A DNA stretch of 64,000 nucleotides from positions 150,085,962-150,149,961 of the forward strand of contig NC_061512.1 of assembly GCF_022539505.1 (NCBI RefSeq). The letters are read 5' to 3'. This document shows positions 43,180-55,542 of this stretch, in pieces. The translations under genes and the position numbers were made by a program. A model generated the notes under the pieces. The model was not told the DNA's origin, searched no databases, and saw only the letters and a list, made by a program, of their open reading frames with translations. This stretch comes from Lolium rigidum. Its lineage: Eukaryota; Streptophyta; Magnoliopsida; Poales; Poaceae. Positions within the stretch are counted from its first letter, which is position 1. Every line of letters begins with the position of its first letter.

Positions 43180-44686
43180 TGATACGTCCATTTTGCATCA
43201 CTATTTTATATCATAATTTACTGTTATTCATTGATATATTTCATATTTAGAGATGATACTTATGTTATTTCACCTATTTTGCATGTTTCATGATTATTGG
43301 AGAATCACTCACCGGAGTCTGGATTCTGCTGGAAAAAGCACCGTCGAATGCAATATTTCGGAAGATCAACAATTGACGGCAATTACACCGAAGATCTTAT
43401 TTTTCCGGAAGACGAAGCCAGCCAAAAGGAGGGACCGAGGAGGGCCGCCATGGGCCCCCCATAGGCCGGCGCGGGCCCCGCCCCGGCCGCGCCGCCGGTG
43501 GGGAGGGGGCCCACAGCCCCCTTCGGCCGCCTCTCTTTCGCGTACTTCTTCGCCCCGAAAACCTAAGCTCCAGAGGATAATCGCGAGGAGTCACAGCCGC
43601 CTCTGCGGGGCGGAAAACACCAGAGAGAAAAGAGCTCTCCGGCAGGCTGAAATCCGCCGGGGAAATTCCCTCCCGGAGGGGGTAATCGACGCCATCGTCA
43701 CCGTCATCGAGCTGGACATCATTGGGATCATCATCACCATCATCTCCATCATCATCACCACCATCTCCACCGCTGCACCTCGTCACCGCTGTAACATCTA
43801 GGGTTGAATCTTGATTGTTTGGTAGGGGAAACTCTCCCGGTATTGATTACTCCTTGTTATTGATGATATTGAGTGAAACCATTGAACCAAGGTTTATGTT
43901 CAGATTGTTATTCATCATCATATCACCTCTGATCATGTTCCATATGATGTCTCGTGAGTAGTTCATTTAGTTCTTGAGGACATGGGTGAAGTCCAAATGT
44001 TAGTAGTGAATTATATTGGGTAATATTCAATGTTATGATATTTAAGTTGTGGTGTTATTCTTCTAGTGGTGTCATGTGAACGTCGACTACATGATACTTC
44101 ACCTTTATGGGCCTAGGGGAATACATCTTGTATTCGTTTGCTAATTGCGGGGTTGCCGGAGTGACGAAACTCCGAACCCCCGTTGGTATATCGATTAAGG
44201 AGGGATAGCAGGATCTCGCAGTTTAAGGTCGTGGTTAGATTTATCTTAATTACTTTCTTGTATTTGCGGATGCTTGCAAGGGGTATAATCACAAGTATGT
44301 ATTAGTCCTAGGAAGGGCGGTGCATTAGCATAGGTTCACCCACACAACACTTATCAAAACAATGAAGATTAATCAGCTATATGAAGCGAAAGCACTAGAC
44401 TAAATTCCCGTGTGTCCTCAAGAACGTTTGGTCATTATAAGTAAACAAACCGGCTTGTCCTTTGTGCTAAAAAGGATTGGGCAACTTGCTGCAATTATTA
44501 CTCTCGCATTTTACTTACTTGTACTTTATTCATCTCGCTATATTAAAACCCCCGAACACTTGTCCGTGAGCATTTACGGTGAATCCTTCATCGAAACTGC
44601 TTGTCAACACCTTCGCTCCTCGTTGGGTTCGACACTCTTATTTATCGAAAGTACTACGATACACCCCCTATACTTGTGGGTCATCA
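43180..44686 (+). repeat. 5' LTR of element A
   Basis: 1507 bp from TGATACGTCC to GGGTCATCA. It contains a GC-rich hairpin region near 43450-43500 and CAT-rich microsatellite text near 43720-43790. Confidence 0.95.
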
Positions 44687-44697
44687 AGACTATTTTC

Positions 44698-44715
44698 TGG
44701 CGCCGTTGCCGGGGA
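44698..44715 (+). promoter_or_regulatory. Primer binding site of element A (tRNA-Asp)
   Basis: TGGCGCCGTTGCCGGGGA, complementary to the 3' end of plant tRNA-Asp including CCA; 11 bases after the LTR. Confidence 0.95.
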
Positions 44716-44801
44716 GTGAAGCGTTATTGGTAAGTGGAATTGGTAAGAGAAATCTTTACTGTACGTGCTGTTTTTATTTCTGCCTGCTGCTATAATTCAT
44801 T

Positions 44802-46400
44802 ATGGAGAGGTCTTCTCTTGAATTCCTCTTTGAAAAATCTACTACTACTGCAAAGGTAGTGGATGAGGCGCCAGGTGAGAAAGAGGTTCCATACAAAATA
44901 CCTATGAAAATTGTTGAACGTGTTGTGGATAACCGCTATGAAGGGGATGGAACTGTCCATCCTGGAGATCATTTACTGTTTTTACACGAATTATGCGGGT
45001 TATTCAAATGTGCAGGTATCGCTATGGATGAAGTTAGGAAGAAACTATTCTCTATATCGCTGTCCGGTAAAGCAGCGCACTGGTATAAATTGCTGAAGAA
45101 TAGGGATTCTCTTGATTGGGAGGATATTGTGCCTTTATTTTATTCTAAATTCTATCCTCCAAGTGAAATTCACAAAGATCGGAACCGCATATATAATTTC
45201 TGGCCTCATGATGGAGAGAGTATTGCCCAAGCATGGGGGAGATTGAAGTCTTTAATGCTCAAATGTCCCATTCATGAGCTTCCTGGTAATATTATCATTG
45301 ATAATTTCTATGCAAGACTTTCTTTTCAAGATAAGACCTTGTTGGATACTTGTTGTTCTGGATCGTTTACACGCAACAAAGAAGAGTTTAAAAGGGACCT
45401 TCTTGATCGGATCCAGGAGAATACTGAAGGATGGGAGAACGACAAAGATAGAGAGTCAGGTATAAACTATGATTATAAATGCATTGAAGTTTTTATGGAG
45501 ACTAATAAATTTCGTAATATGAGTGCTACTTATGGTCTTGATTCTCAAGTCGTTGCAAATTTTTATAAAGCTTTTTCCTCTCACTTTGAATTGCCTAGGA
45601 AGAATTTTGATAAGTATCATGAACCATACAAAGATAAAACTGATCCATCTATAAATAAATGTGCTATAATTGAAACTGTTGATCATATTCTTCACGAAGC
45701 TTATATTGAAAAAAATCCTTTCCCTGCTAAAATGAAGGAGTATTCTGTTATAACTAGTGCGGTTAATAAAAGTGCAAAGAAACCTATAGAACCTGAAGAA
45801 CAAATAAAGGTTGAACCTGCTATTGCAATAGTTAAAGATCTTGTGACTGAAAATGTAGAAGATGGTCATATTATTTTCTGCGAAGATGCTTCTAATATTG
45901 TTTCGCATCCTAATAAGTCTAGGAAAGCTAGTGTTCATATGCTCTCTGTTAGAATTGGTGATCATTGTTATTATGGTTTATGCGACATTGGTGCAAGTAT
46001 TAGTGCCATTCCTTATGAGCTTTATACGGAGATCATGCATGAAATTGGTTCTTGTGAACTTGAAGATATTGATGTGGTTATTCGGCTAGCTAATAGAGAA
46101 ACTATCTCTCCTATTGGTATTGTTCGAGATGTGGAAGTTCTATGTGGTAAGACTAAATATCCTGCTGACTTTTTGGTACTTGGTTCTGCTACTAGTAAGT
46201 CTTGTCCTATTATTTTTGGTAGACCTTTCCTAAATACTTGTGGAGCTGTTATAGATTGCAAGAAGGAAAAAATTGTGACTAAATTTGCTGGTGAATCTTA
46301 TGAGTTTAATTTCTCTAAATTTGCCAAAACTCCTTATAAAGCTGATTTGCCTAATAATGATTTTAGAGTTGAACAGAGTGTGCGTCTATTGCTCTTGCTC
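44802..46400 (+). pseudogene. Gag and aspartic protease of element A
   Basis: Starts MERSSLEFLFEKSTTTAK. The gag core is at residues about 85-200 (LFSISLSGKAAHWYKLLKNR, AQAWGRLKSLMLKCPIHELP). A linker rich in charged residues leads to the protease, with CDIGASISAIP at residues 394-404 (DIG in place of DTG, as in related elements) and IIFGRPFLNT at about residue 470. The frame is open for 1.58 kb, then is lost near 46380-46385, where GTGCGTCT looks like a CAG with its A missing. The downstream pol frame starts after that point. Whether the break is real or a consensus error is open. Confidence 0.9.
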
Positions 46401-46411
46401 CTAATAATCCT

Positions 46412-47335
46412 TTGCAGCAACATTTGGAGGATAGTGAGAGTGAAGTCTTTAGGGATGAAAGGAATGAGCTTGATGAAATTTTCCTTCGTCAACCTATTCT
46501 TAAACATGACTTGCGGGTTGAAGATTTAGGTACAACACCACCACCAAAGGAAGATCCTGTTTTTGATTTAAAACCGTTGCCTGATAATCTTAAGTATGCT
46601 CATATCGATGATAAGAAAATATATCCTGTTATTATTAGTTCTAAGCTTTCAGATTTTGAGGAAGAAAGGTTATTGGAAATATTGAAGAAACACCGAGGAG
46701 CTATTGGCTATACTCTTGATGACTTGAAGGGGATTTCTCCCTCTATTTGCCAACATGCTATCAACATGGAAGATGATGCAAAGCCTATTGTTGAACATCA
46801 GCGTCGTCTAATTCCTAAGATGAAGGCTGTGGTAAGGAATGAGGTATTAAAACTTCTTGAAGCTGGTATTATATATCCTATTGCTGATAGTAGATGGGTT
46901 AGTCATGTGCATTTTGTTCCTAAGAAAGGAGGAATGACGGTTGTGCCTAATGATAATGATGAGCTCATCCCTCACAGAGTAGTTGTAGGGTATAGAATGT
47001 GCATTGATTATCGAAAAGTTAATAAAGTTACTAAGAAAGATCATTACCCTTTACCTTTTATTGATCAAATGTTAGAAAGGTTGTCTAAAAATACTCATTT
47101 TTGCTTTCTTGATGGTTATTCCGGGTTCTCACAAATTGTCGTTAAAACTAAAGATCAAGAGAAAACCACTTTCACTTGTCCCTATGGAACTTATGCTTAT
47201 AGACGTATGCCTTTTGGTTTATGTAATGCTCCTGCTACTTTTCAAAGATGCATGTCTGCTATTTTTCATGGCTTTTGTGAGAATATTGTAGAGGTATTCA
47301 TGGATGATTTTTCTCGTCTATGCGAATTCTTTTGA
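46412..47335 (+). pseudogene. Reverse transcriptase of element A (N-terminal and palm)
   Basis: It copies element RNA into DNA. RMCIDYRKVNKVTKKDHYPL is at about 46997-47056 and FCFLDGYSGFSQI at 47100-47138. The catalytic FMDD is at 47297-47308. Immediately after, near 47313, a CTG site carries one extra base (CTCG) and the frame ends at 47335. The rest of the thumb and connection continues in the next frame (47340-47625), which is broken in turn by a missing G in an A/G run near 47625. Confidence 0.9.
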
Positions 47336-47679
47336 TAATTGCGTGCGAAACCTTGATAAAGTTTTGCGAGAGATGTGAAGAAACTAACCTTGTTCTTAAT
47401 TGGGAGAAATGCCACTTTATGGTTAACGAAGGAATTGTATTGGGACATAAAATTTCCGAGAGAGGTATTGAAGTTGATAGAGCTAAAGTTGAAGCAATTG
47501 AGAAGATGCCCTATCCTAGGGATGTTAAAGGTATTCGTAGTGTTCTTGGTCATGCTGGGTTTTATAGGAGATTTATTAAAGACTTTTCTAAGATTTCAAA
47601 GCCTCTTACTAATCTTCTTCAAAAGATGTACCTTTTGTTTTTTATGATGATTGTAAGGAAGCTTTTGAAACTCTAAAGA

Positions 47680-48245
47680 AAGCCTTAACAACTGCTCCTG
47701 TAGTTGAACCTCCTGATTGGAATTTACCTTTTGAAATTATGTGTGATGCTAGTGATTTTGCGGTAGGCGCTGTTCTTGGACAGCGAGTAGATAAAAAATT
47801 AAATGTTATTCATTATGCTAGTAAAACTCTTGATGCTGCTCAAAGAAATTATGCTACAACTGAAAAAGAGTTATTAGCTGTTGTTTTTGCTTGTGACAAG
47901 TTTAGATCCTATATTGTTGATTCAAAAGTTACAATCCATACTGATCATGCTGCAATTAGATACCTTATGGAAAAGAAAGATGCTAAGCCAAGGCTTATTA
48001 GATGGGTGCTTCTTTTGCAAGAATTTGATTTACATATTATAGATAGGAAAGGTGCTGATAATCCTGTTGCTGATAACTTATCTAGATTGGAAAATATTGC
48101 TTATGATCATGTTCCTGTTAATGATAGTTTTCCAAATGAACAATTGGATGTAATAAAGGTGAGCTCGCGAGCTAGTCCTTGGTATGCTGATTATGCTAAC
48201 TTTATTGTATCCAAGTACTTGCCTCCAACCTTTTCAGACTCAAGC
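47680..48245 (+). pseudogene. RNase H of element A
   Basis: Clear RNase H text: [16 protein letters not shown] at 47739 on, [20 protein letters not shown], and [20 protein letters not shown]. It removes the RNA template after reverse transcription. The frame ends near 48240, where two extra bases lie next to CAG-type sites, just before the integrase region resumes in a different frame. Confidence 0.9.
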
Positions 48246-49459
48246 AAAGGAGGAAATTCTTTTATGACTTGAGGCATTATTTTTGGGATGACCCACACTT
48301 ATATAAAGAAGGAGTGGATGGTATTCTGCGAAGATGTGTTCCCGAATATGAACAACAAGAGATATTGAGTAAGTGTCATGGTAGTGCTTATGGAGGACAT
48401 CACGCCGGAGATAGAACCGCGCAAAAGGTTCTACAATCAGGTTTCTATTGGCCAACTCTCTTCAAAGATGCAAGAAAGTTTATTTTATCTTGTGATGAAT
48501 GTCAAAGGGTTGGTAATATCTCCAGACGCAATGAAATGCCTATGAATTATACTCTTGTTATTGAACCATTCGATTGTTCGGGATTTGACTTCATGGGTCC
48601 TTTCCCTTCTTCAGAAGGTAACACTCATATACTTGTCGCTGTTGATTACGTTACTAAATGGGTGGAAGCCATACCCACAAAAAGTGATGATGGTGAGACC
48701 TCTTTAAGAATGCTTCTAGATATTATTTTTCCTAGATTTGGAGTTCCTAGATACCTTATGACTGATGGAGGTTCTCATTTTATTCATGGTGGTTTTAGAA
48801 AAACTCTTGCTAAATATGGTATTAATAATAGAATTGCTTCCGCTTATCATCCTCAAACTAGTGGGCAAGTAGAATTATCAAATAGAGAGATTAAATCTAC
48901 CTTGCAAAAGACTGTTAATAAATCTAGAAAGAACTGGGCTAGTAAATTGAAGGAAGCACTATGGGCTTATAGAACTGCTTATAAAAATCCTATGGGTATG
49001 TCACTGTATAAAATGGTTTATGGGAAAGCTTGTCATTTACCTTTAGAACTAGAGCACAAAGCTTATTGGGCTGTAAGAGAACTAAATAAAGATCCTAAAC
49101 TTGTCGGTGAGAAGAGATTGCTACAATTGAGTTCTCTAGATGAATGGAGAAGTGAAGCTTATGAAAATGCTAAACTCTTTAAAGAAAAAGTTAAGAAATG
49201 GCATGATAGAAGAATTATCAAAAGAGAATTTAATGTTGGGGATAAAGTCCTATTGTATCGGTCTCGTCTCAGATTTTTTGCAGGGAAATTGCTCTCAAAA
49301 TGGGAAGGACCATATGTCATTGAGGAGGTGTATCGTTCAGGAGCAATTAAAATTAGTTCTCTGCAAGGTAATGCCACACAAGTGGTGAATGGACAAGACT
49401 CAAGCATTATATCTCTGGTGATTCTTATAATGAAGATGTTGATGTTATTCGAGTGGTAA
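48246..49459 (+). pseudogene. Integrase of element A
   Basis: It joins the cDNA to the chromosome. The zinc finger spans CHGSAYGGHHAGDRT to CDECQRVGN (about 48380-48510). The catalytic Asp residues are in FDFMGPF (about 48585) and MTDGGSHF (about 48760), and the Glu in GQVELSN (about 48870). The C-terminus has KWEGPYVIEEVYRSGA, the usual Gypsy GPY/F module. A one-base loss in an A run near 49395 shifts the last 30 or so codons, which in the other frame run to a stop at about 49517. Confidence 0.92.
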
Positions 49460-49640
49460 CTCCGGAAGCTTTCATCAAAGGCCAAATTGACAGTTCTGCA
49501 GAGTTCGACTTTCAATAGGTAACAGTACTGGTAATAAAAATTCTGCGTTTAACTTTCTGAACAATGTTTTTGCTACTTTTGGAAATATGAAAAATTACGA
49601 GATCGAAACGGAGTGGAGGAGACGCACGAGGGCGTGCCCC

Positions 49641-49762
49641 CATAGGCCGGCGCGGGCCCCAGCCTGGCCGTGCCGCCCTATGAGGACAGCCCCTCGCTGT
49701 CCCTCTCCGACTCTGGTTCGACCTGGTACTTTCCTTCTGACGTGAAAATTTCGTTATATAAT
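49641..49762 (+). promoter_or_regulatory. Candidate internal promoter upstream of ORF3 in element A
   Basis: A GC-rich inverted repeat (about 49641-49657 with 49666-49682) is followed by TATATAAT at 49755-49762, about 95 bases before the ORF3 start codon at 49855. The layout mirrors the hairpin plus TATA arrangement in the related LTRs. Confidence 0.5.
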
Positions 49763-49854
49763 CCCCGGACCCCTGGAGGTCCGTATATCGTTTTCTCGTC
49801 GCGTTTTGTTTCGAGCTGTTTTCTGCCAGGATCTGTTTTTGATCTAGAAGCACC

Positions 49855-50383
49855 ATGGTCTCCAACAACAAGGGCAAGGAGCTTTCGGAGGAAGATATTC
49901 AAGATCCCGAGTGGAAAGAGGTGGACGAAAGTGTCAAGGAAGAAGATGAAGAAGAAGTGAAGAAAGGCTCGCATGCATACCCGCGTGCAACCGTCGCAAG
50001 CATCAAGGTTGTGGAAAATCCTTTCAGTTCCAAGAAGAGCGCAAGAATTCGCACCGGAGGGAAAGCTCCACGTCACTTCCTAGCTCCAAAGACATCTTCT
50101 CCAGGCACCTACAACCCCTTCCACACTCTAATTTACAATAGTCAAATCGAAAGGATTCCCAAGGCGGTAGGATATAGATCGTTCTAACACTGCAGGAAGG
50201 ATGAAGCCTGAAGCTGAAGAGTGGGGAAACAACTCTAAGAGTTGGGACTCGCCGTCGGATATACTTCTTAACCGCGTCGAGCACAATTCGGAGATGATCC
50301 GCAACCTCATGTACAAGATTGATGAGCTAAAGGAGTTTGTTGAGAAGCTTATCAAGAATTCATCCACACCGCCGAAGGAGTAA
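49855..50383 (+). pseudogene. ORF3 of element A, unknown function
   Basis: The first frame (49855-50187) encodes a charged 110-residue protein: MVSNNKGKELSEEDIQDPEW, an acidic stretch, then a basic half (SSKKSARIRTGGKAPRHF). A second frame (50201-50383) adds MKPEAEEWGNNSKSWDSPSD and a short coiled coil (SEMIRNLMYKIDELKEFVEK). They are probably one protein separated by a small frame change near 50180. Athila-group elements often carry an extra gene here, sometimes called env-like, but I see no signal peptide or membrane segment in this one. Confidence 0.6.
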
Positions 50384-52150
50384 TTCATCATCGGTATTGG
50401 CACCCCCTTGGTTTGTTCCAAGCTTGGGGGAGTGCCGCGGTATCACATCATCACTATCTTTTACCTTTTTACTATCAAGTAGTGTCATATCATGAGTAGG
50501 GAAGTTATCATATGAGATGTGTTGCAGTGTGGAAGTATCTCTCTTTAGTGGGTTGTCTATGTATCCCTTGGTGTGAGTTATCGTTATGGAATATTAATGA
50601 GAAGTCTTATCATTTACATATTGCACATCTTATTTTAGTTTGCAATCTCTGCTATATGATTGATCTTGTTGTTAGTATTGGTATCACTTTGGGAGCATTG
50701 AGTAAATCTATTTGGTTTTGGCAAACTTAGCATCGGTCAATAGCAACAACACTTTGAGTTTAAGTAGAAAAGAGGAAATACATGTAGATATGTTATTTCA
50801 TTATCTTTCTTTCTTGTTAGTTAAAATTGTTTGTGATTACAAGGAAAATGCATGATTGTTTCTATCACATGTATATTTGTTTGTTTCCCTCAACTCTTAT
50901 GCTTGCTAATCAACCTTGCTAGCCAAAGACCTGTACTGAGAGGGAATACTTCTCGTGCATCCAAACCCTTAAACCAAACCTATGCCATCAGTGTCCACCA
51001 TAACTACCTACTATGTGGTATTTCCCTGCCATTCCAAGTAAATACTTCATGTGCTACCTTTAAACAATTCAAAAGTTATTACCTCTTATTTGTGTCAATG
51101 TTTTATAGCTCATGAGGAAGTATGTGGTGTTTTATCTTTCAATCTTGTTGGGCATCTTTCACTAATGGACTAGTGGCTTCATCCACTTATCCTATAATTT
51201 TGCAAAAAGAGCTGGCAACGGGGTTCCCAGCCCCAATTAATCAACTTTCATTAATAACTCCCTTCACATGTTTTGCTATGATTCATCAGTAAGCAACTTA
51301 ATTTTGCAATAGACACTCCTCCATGGTATGTGAAATGTTGGAAGGCACCCGAGGATTCGGTTAGCCATGGCTTGAGAAAGCAAAGGTTGGGGGAGTGTCA
51401 TCCTTAAATAAACTAAAGTACATGTGTAAACAAAAGAGAAGAGGGATGATCTACCTTGCTGATAGAGATAACGTCCTTCATGGGAGCCGCTCTTTGGAAG
51501 TCTGTTTGGCAAGGGGGTTAGAGTACCCACTACCATTCGTTGACAACAACAAACACCTTTCAAAACTTTACCTTTATGCTCTCTATATGATTGCAAAACT
51601 TAAAAAGCTCTAGCACATGATTTAATCCCTGCTTCCCTCTGCGAAGGGCCTATCTTTTACTTTATGTTGAGTCAGTAAACCTATTTCCCTCTATCTTAAG
51701 TAAGCAATTGAGTTGTTGTGATCAAACCATTTATACTGTGATCTACTTAATCATGCCTTTTATTCTTCCTTGTTTAGTACAAGTTTTATCTGAATGAATA
51801 TAGCTTTGAAGGTTATCGATGATTATGAGGGGATTATTATGATTGAGTATGCAAGTTTTGCCATATAAGCTTTAATATAAGAGCGCTGCTCGATAGATAA
51901 GTACAATCTGTCAATTGTTCTCTGACCAAGAACGAAGTTTTCCATCACCAATTATGATTTCCTATGCACCTTTATTTGTGATTTCCTTTTACTTGTTTCA
52001 AGATTAATCATATGGGGAAGTTGTTCACTAGAATGTCTTGTGTGAATTAATATGATGCTTCTTGTCCGTATTTTATTTATCGACTCTTCACTCCATAAAC
52101 ATGTGGTCTTGTTTACTGAGTTCAGTTTCGCTTGGGGACAAGCGAAGTCT
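50384..52150 (+). other. Non-coding 3' internal region of element A
   Basis: No convincing gene in 1.77 kb. It contains two extra polypurine-like tracts (AAGCTTGGGGGAGTG at 50420-50434 and AAAGGTTGGGGGAGTG at 51382-51396) and shares blocks with the corresponding region of element B. Confidence 0.7.
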
Positions 52151-52165
52151 AAGCTTGGGGGCAGT
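52151..52165 (+). promoter_or_regulatory. Polypurine tract of element A
   Basis: AAGCTTGGGGGCAGT immediately before the 3' LTR. Confidence 0.85.
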
Positions 52166-53682
52166 TGATACGTCCATTTTGCATCACTATTTTATATCAT
52201 AATTTACTGTTATTCATTGATATATTTCATATTTAGAGATGATACTTATGTTATTTCACCTATTTTGCATGTTTCATGATTATTGGAGAATCACTCACCG
52301 GAGTCAGGATTCTGATGGAAAAAGCACCGTCAGAATGCAATATTTCGGAAGATCGACAATTGACGGCAATTACACTGAAGATCTTATTTTTCCAGAAGAC
52401 GAAGCCAGCCAAAAGGAGGGACCGAGGAGGGCCGCCATGGCCCCCCCCCCCCCATAGGCCGGCGTGGCCTCTGCCCTGGCCGCGCCGCCTGGTGGGGAGG
52501 GGGCCCACAGCCCCCTTCGGCCGCCTCTCTTTCGCGTACTTCTTCGCCCCGAAAACCTAAGCTCCAGAGGATAATCGCGAGGAGTCACAGCCGCCTCTGC
52601 GGGGCGGAAAACACCGAGAGAAAAAGAGCTCTTCGGCAGGCTGAAATCCGCCGGGGAAATTCCCTCCCGGAGGGGGAAATCGACGCCATCGTCACCGTCA
52701 TCGAGCTGGACATCATTGGGATCATCATCAACATCATCTCCATCATCATCACCACCATCTCCACCACTGCACCTCGACACCGTTGTAACATCTAGGGTTG
52801 AATCTTGATTGTTTGGTAGGGGAAACTCTCCCGGTATTGATTACTCCTTGTTATTGATGCTATTGAGTGAAACCATTGAACCAAGGTTTATGTTCAGATT
52901 GTTATTCATCATCATATCACCTCTGGTCATGTTCCATATGATGTCTCGTGAGTAGTTCGTTTAGTTCTTGAGGACATGGGTGAAGTCTAAATGTTAGTAG
53001 TGAATTATGTTGGGTAATATTCAATGTTATGATATTTAAGTTGTGGTGTTATTCTTCTAGTGGTGTCATGTGAACGTCGACTACATGATACTTCACCTTT
53101 ATGGGCCTAGGGGAATACATCTTGTATTCGTTTGCTAATTGCGGGGTTGCCGGAGTGACAGAAACCTGAACCCCCGTTGGTACATCGATGCAGGAGGGAT
53201 AGCAGGATCTCGCAGTTTAAGGCTCGTGGTTAGATTTATCTTAATTACTTTCTTGTATTTGCGGATGCTTGCAAGGGGTATAATCACAAGTATGTATTAG
53301 TCCTAGGAAGGGCGGTGCATTAGCATAGGTTCACCCAACAACACTTATCAAAACAATGAAGATTAATCAGCTATATGAAGCGAAAGCACTAGACTAAATT
53401 CCTGTGTGTCCTCAAGAAGGTTTGGTCATTATAAGTAAACAAACCGGCTTGTCCTTTGTGCTAAAAAGGATTGGGCCACTCGCTGCAATTATTACTCTCG
53501 CATTTTACTTACTTGTACTTTATTCATCTGCTATATTAAAACCCCACGAACACTTGTCCGTGAGCATTTACGAGTGAATCCTTCATCGAAACTGCTTGTC
53601 AACACCTTCTGCTCCTCGTTGGGTTCGACACTCTTATTTATCGAAAGTACTACGATATACCCCCTATACTTGTGGGTCATCA
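52166..53682 (+). repeat. 3' LTR of element A
   Basis: 1517 bp, same ends as the 5' LTR. It differs by ordinary substitutions, a longer run of C near 52440-52454, and several CAG/CTG-centred indels (for example near 53224, 53530, 53572). Confidence 0.95.
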
Positions 53683-53687
53683 GATAC

Positions 53688-54470
53688 CTGTGGCGCACCC
53701 AAAAAAAGGCAGGCCACTAGTACGACCTTATCGTGGCGCAATGTGATACGCCACGGCTAAACGTGGCCAAAATTAGCCAGTGTGCACCCGTGTAATAGAG
53801 GCACACAGAAATTTGCATGCTATAGGAAAGGCACTTGCGCAAAACTTACCAAAGTGTGATGCGCCACGGGGAACCACGTGCACGCGCGGGAGCAAGGCGA
53901 CCAATTAAGTTTGTATCGCGAACACGCGAGGACCGACGAAAGCCTTGTTCCCGCACTAGCGAGAGGTTGCACGTTGGCGCTCGGGTCATCAATTCAACAC
54001 TAGACGCCGCATGTCTATCTGCGGGGGCAGTGACCAGCCTGTAATGCGCGCGCATGGCCTGATGTGCTGACCTGTAGAAGGCTGACCGGTGGAGCGCGCA
54101 ACACCCTCCTCCAATGCCTCCGTGGCTTAGGCTTCTCCATGCACCATTTTTGCGGAAGGCACCAGAAACCAGCGAGGGACATTAATGGCAGGGCCATGTA
54201 TAAACCAGCGAGGAACCTGCCGCTACCTTTAAGCGTGGAACTTCGTCGGCCCGGAGGCCGCTACACTGGCGTCGGTTCTCCGCAAGTTCGAAAAGCGGGA
54301 GAGGCACCGGTGATACTTCCTAGTGGGGGAGTACCATCGTTGGTGGCACGAGGCCAACCCCATTATCCACAACGATGTATCCCTACCGGGAGGCTGGCAG
54401 CTCAACTGGTCTAGCGTGTCGGTGTCGCCACCGCATCCAACACCTGCTGCGAATGTTCCGCTGATGGTGC
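53688..54470 (+). pseudogene. Remains of a CACTA-encoded protein and subterminal repeats
   Basis: From 53688 to about 53860 there are degenerate GTGGCGCA repeats. From about 54270 a plus-strand frame reads KFEKRERHR, an in-frame stop, then YFLVGEYRRWWHEANPII and LPGGWQLNWSSVSVSPPHP. I associate this type of text with the second protein of Triticeae CACTA elements, from memory only. The upstream part (54064-54260) is in other frames. It is decayed and non-functional. Confidence 0.5.
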
Positions 54471-55542
54471 TCCGGTGATGGCGCCAGACAATCTTGCTGA
54501 GCGTTGTTGTGGAAGCGGTTGGGAAACCCCACGAGGAAGGTGTGATGCGCACAGCAGCAAGTTTTCCCTCGGTACGAAACCAAGGTTTAATCGACCAGTA
54601 GGAGAAAGGCGTAACTTCTGAAGGTGTTACTAGCTGACTACTGGAAGGGCGCACTACCTGCGTCAGCAACAACATGAAACCTGTACACAACACAACCAAA
54701 GTACTTTGCCCCAACTTGCAGTGAGGTTGTCAATCTCACCGGTTTGCTGAACACAAAGGATTAGACGTATCGAGTGAAAAGAGATGTTTGCAGTAATTAA
54801 AGAGAACAGTAATTGTAGTAAGTAAACAGAACATGATGATTGTATTAGTGTAAAAAAAGGACCGGGGTCCACAGTTCACTAGAGGTGTATCTCCATAAAG
54901 ATAAATAGCATGCTGGGTGAACAATTACAGTTGGGCAATTGACATAATATCAACTATACATGACAAGATGATTACTATGAGATTTGATTGGGCATTACAA
55001 CATAATACATAAACCGTAATCCAACTGCGTCTATGACTAATAATCCACCTTCCGGTTATCGTCCGAACCCCTTTTAGTATTAAGTTGCAAGCAACAAATT
55101 ATCGCATTAAGCAATGTGTGTAAATTAAACAATAGAATTACCCTCGGATAAAATATTGTTGGTTTCTCCCTAGTAGCAACAGCACATCTACAATCTTTGA
55201 ATTTATTGGCACTCTCCCAGAAAACAAGAGGCATGAACCTACTATCGAGCATAAATACCCCCTCTTGGAGTCACAAGCATCTACTTGGCCAGAGTATCTA
55301 CTATCAACGGAGAGCATGCAAGATCACAAATAACATATGACATTAATATATAATCGATCTCAACATAGTATACAATATTCATCGGATCCCAGCAAACACA
55401 ACATGTAGGATTACATAATGATGATCTTGATCATGTAGGGCAGCCCACAAGATCTATACATGAAGCACAAATTGGAGAAGACAACCATCTAGCTACTGCT
55501 ATGGACCCATAGTCCAGGGATGAACTACTCACGCATCACTTC
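54470..55542 (-). repeat. Truncated Athila-like LTR remnant (minus strand)
   Basis: It matches the first 1.05 kb (plus coordinates) of the B LTRs at 23481 and 31603, e.g. GGAAGGTGTGATGCG, AGCAAGTTTTCCCTC and CGGGGTCCACAGTTCACTAG. It begins with a degenerate primer-site end (GGCGCCAGACAATC near 54480) and stops at 55542 where element C starts. The remaining part of the LTR may lie beyond element C, outside the window. It is more diverged than B from E, so it is older. Confidence 0.8.

Larger units (their letters stand above)
43180..53682 (+). mobile_element. Athila-like Gypsy element A, full length
   Basis: 10503 bp with 5-bp duplication GATAC (43175-43179 and 53683-53687). Order: 5' LTR 43180-44686, tRNA-Asp primer site 44698-44715, gag-protease, reverse transcriptase, RNase H, integrase, a separate ORF3 (49855-50383), 1.8 kb of non-coding sequence, polypurine tract 52151-52165, 3' LTR 52166-53682. 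The domain order and primer are those of the Athila group. The two LTRs differ at about 30 places by eye, so it is fairly young. The coding region has several frame breaks, most at CAG/CTG sites. Confidence 0.96.
43149..54470. mobile_element. Degraded CACTA element 3, split by element A
   Basis: The left end at 43149 reads AACTACTAGAAAAAGAGCTA, a CACTACTAG terminus with its first base changed. Element A (43180-53682) sits 31 bases in, flanked by GATAC on both sides. Beyond it the CACTA sequence resumes (CTGTGGCGCACCC at 53688) with GTGGCGCA-type subterminal repeats and the remains of a coding region. The right terminus is missing; the sequence changes to an Athila-like LTR remnant near 54470. 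Confidence 0.7.

Noticed and set aside
44698..44715. tRNA gene
   Set aside because: The match to tRNA-Asp is only the 18-nt primer binding site of a retrotransposon; no cloverleaf is present. The same applies to 31574-31591.
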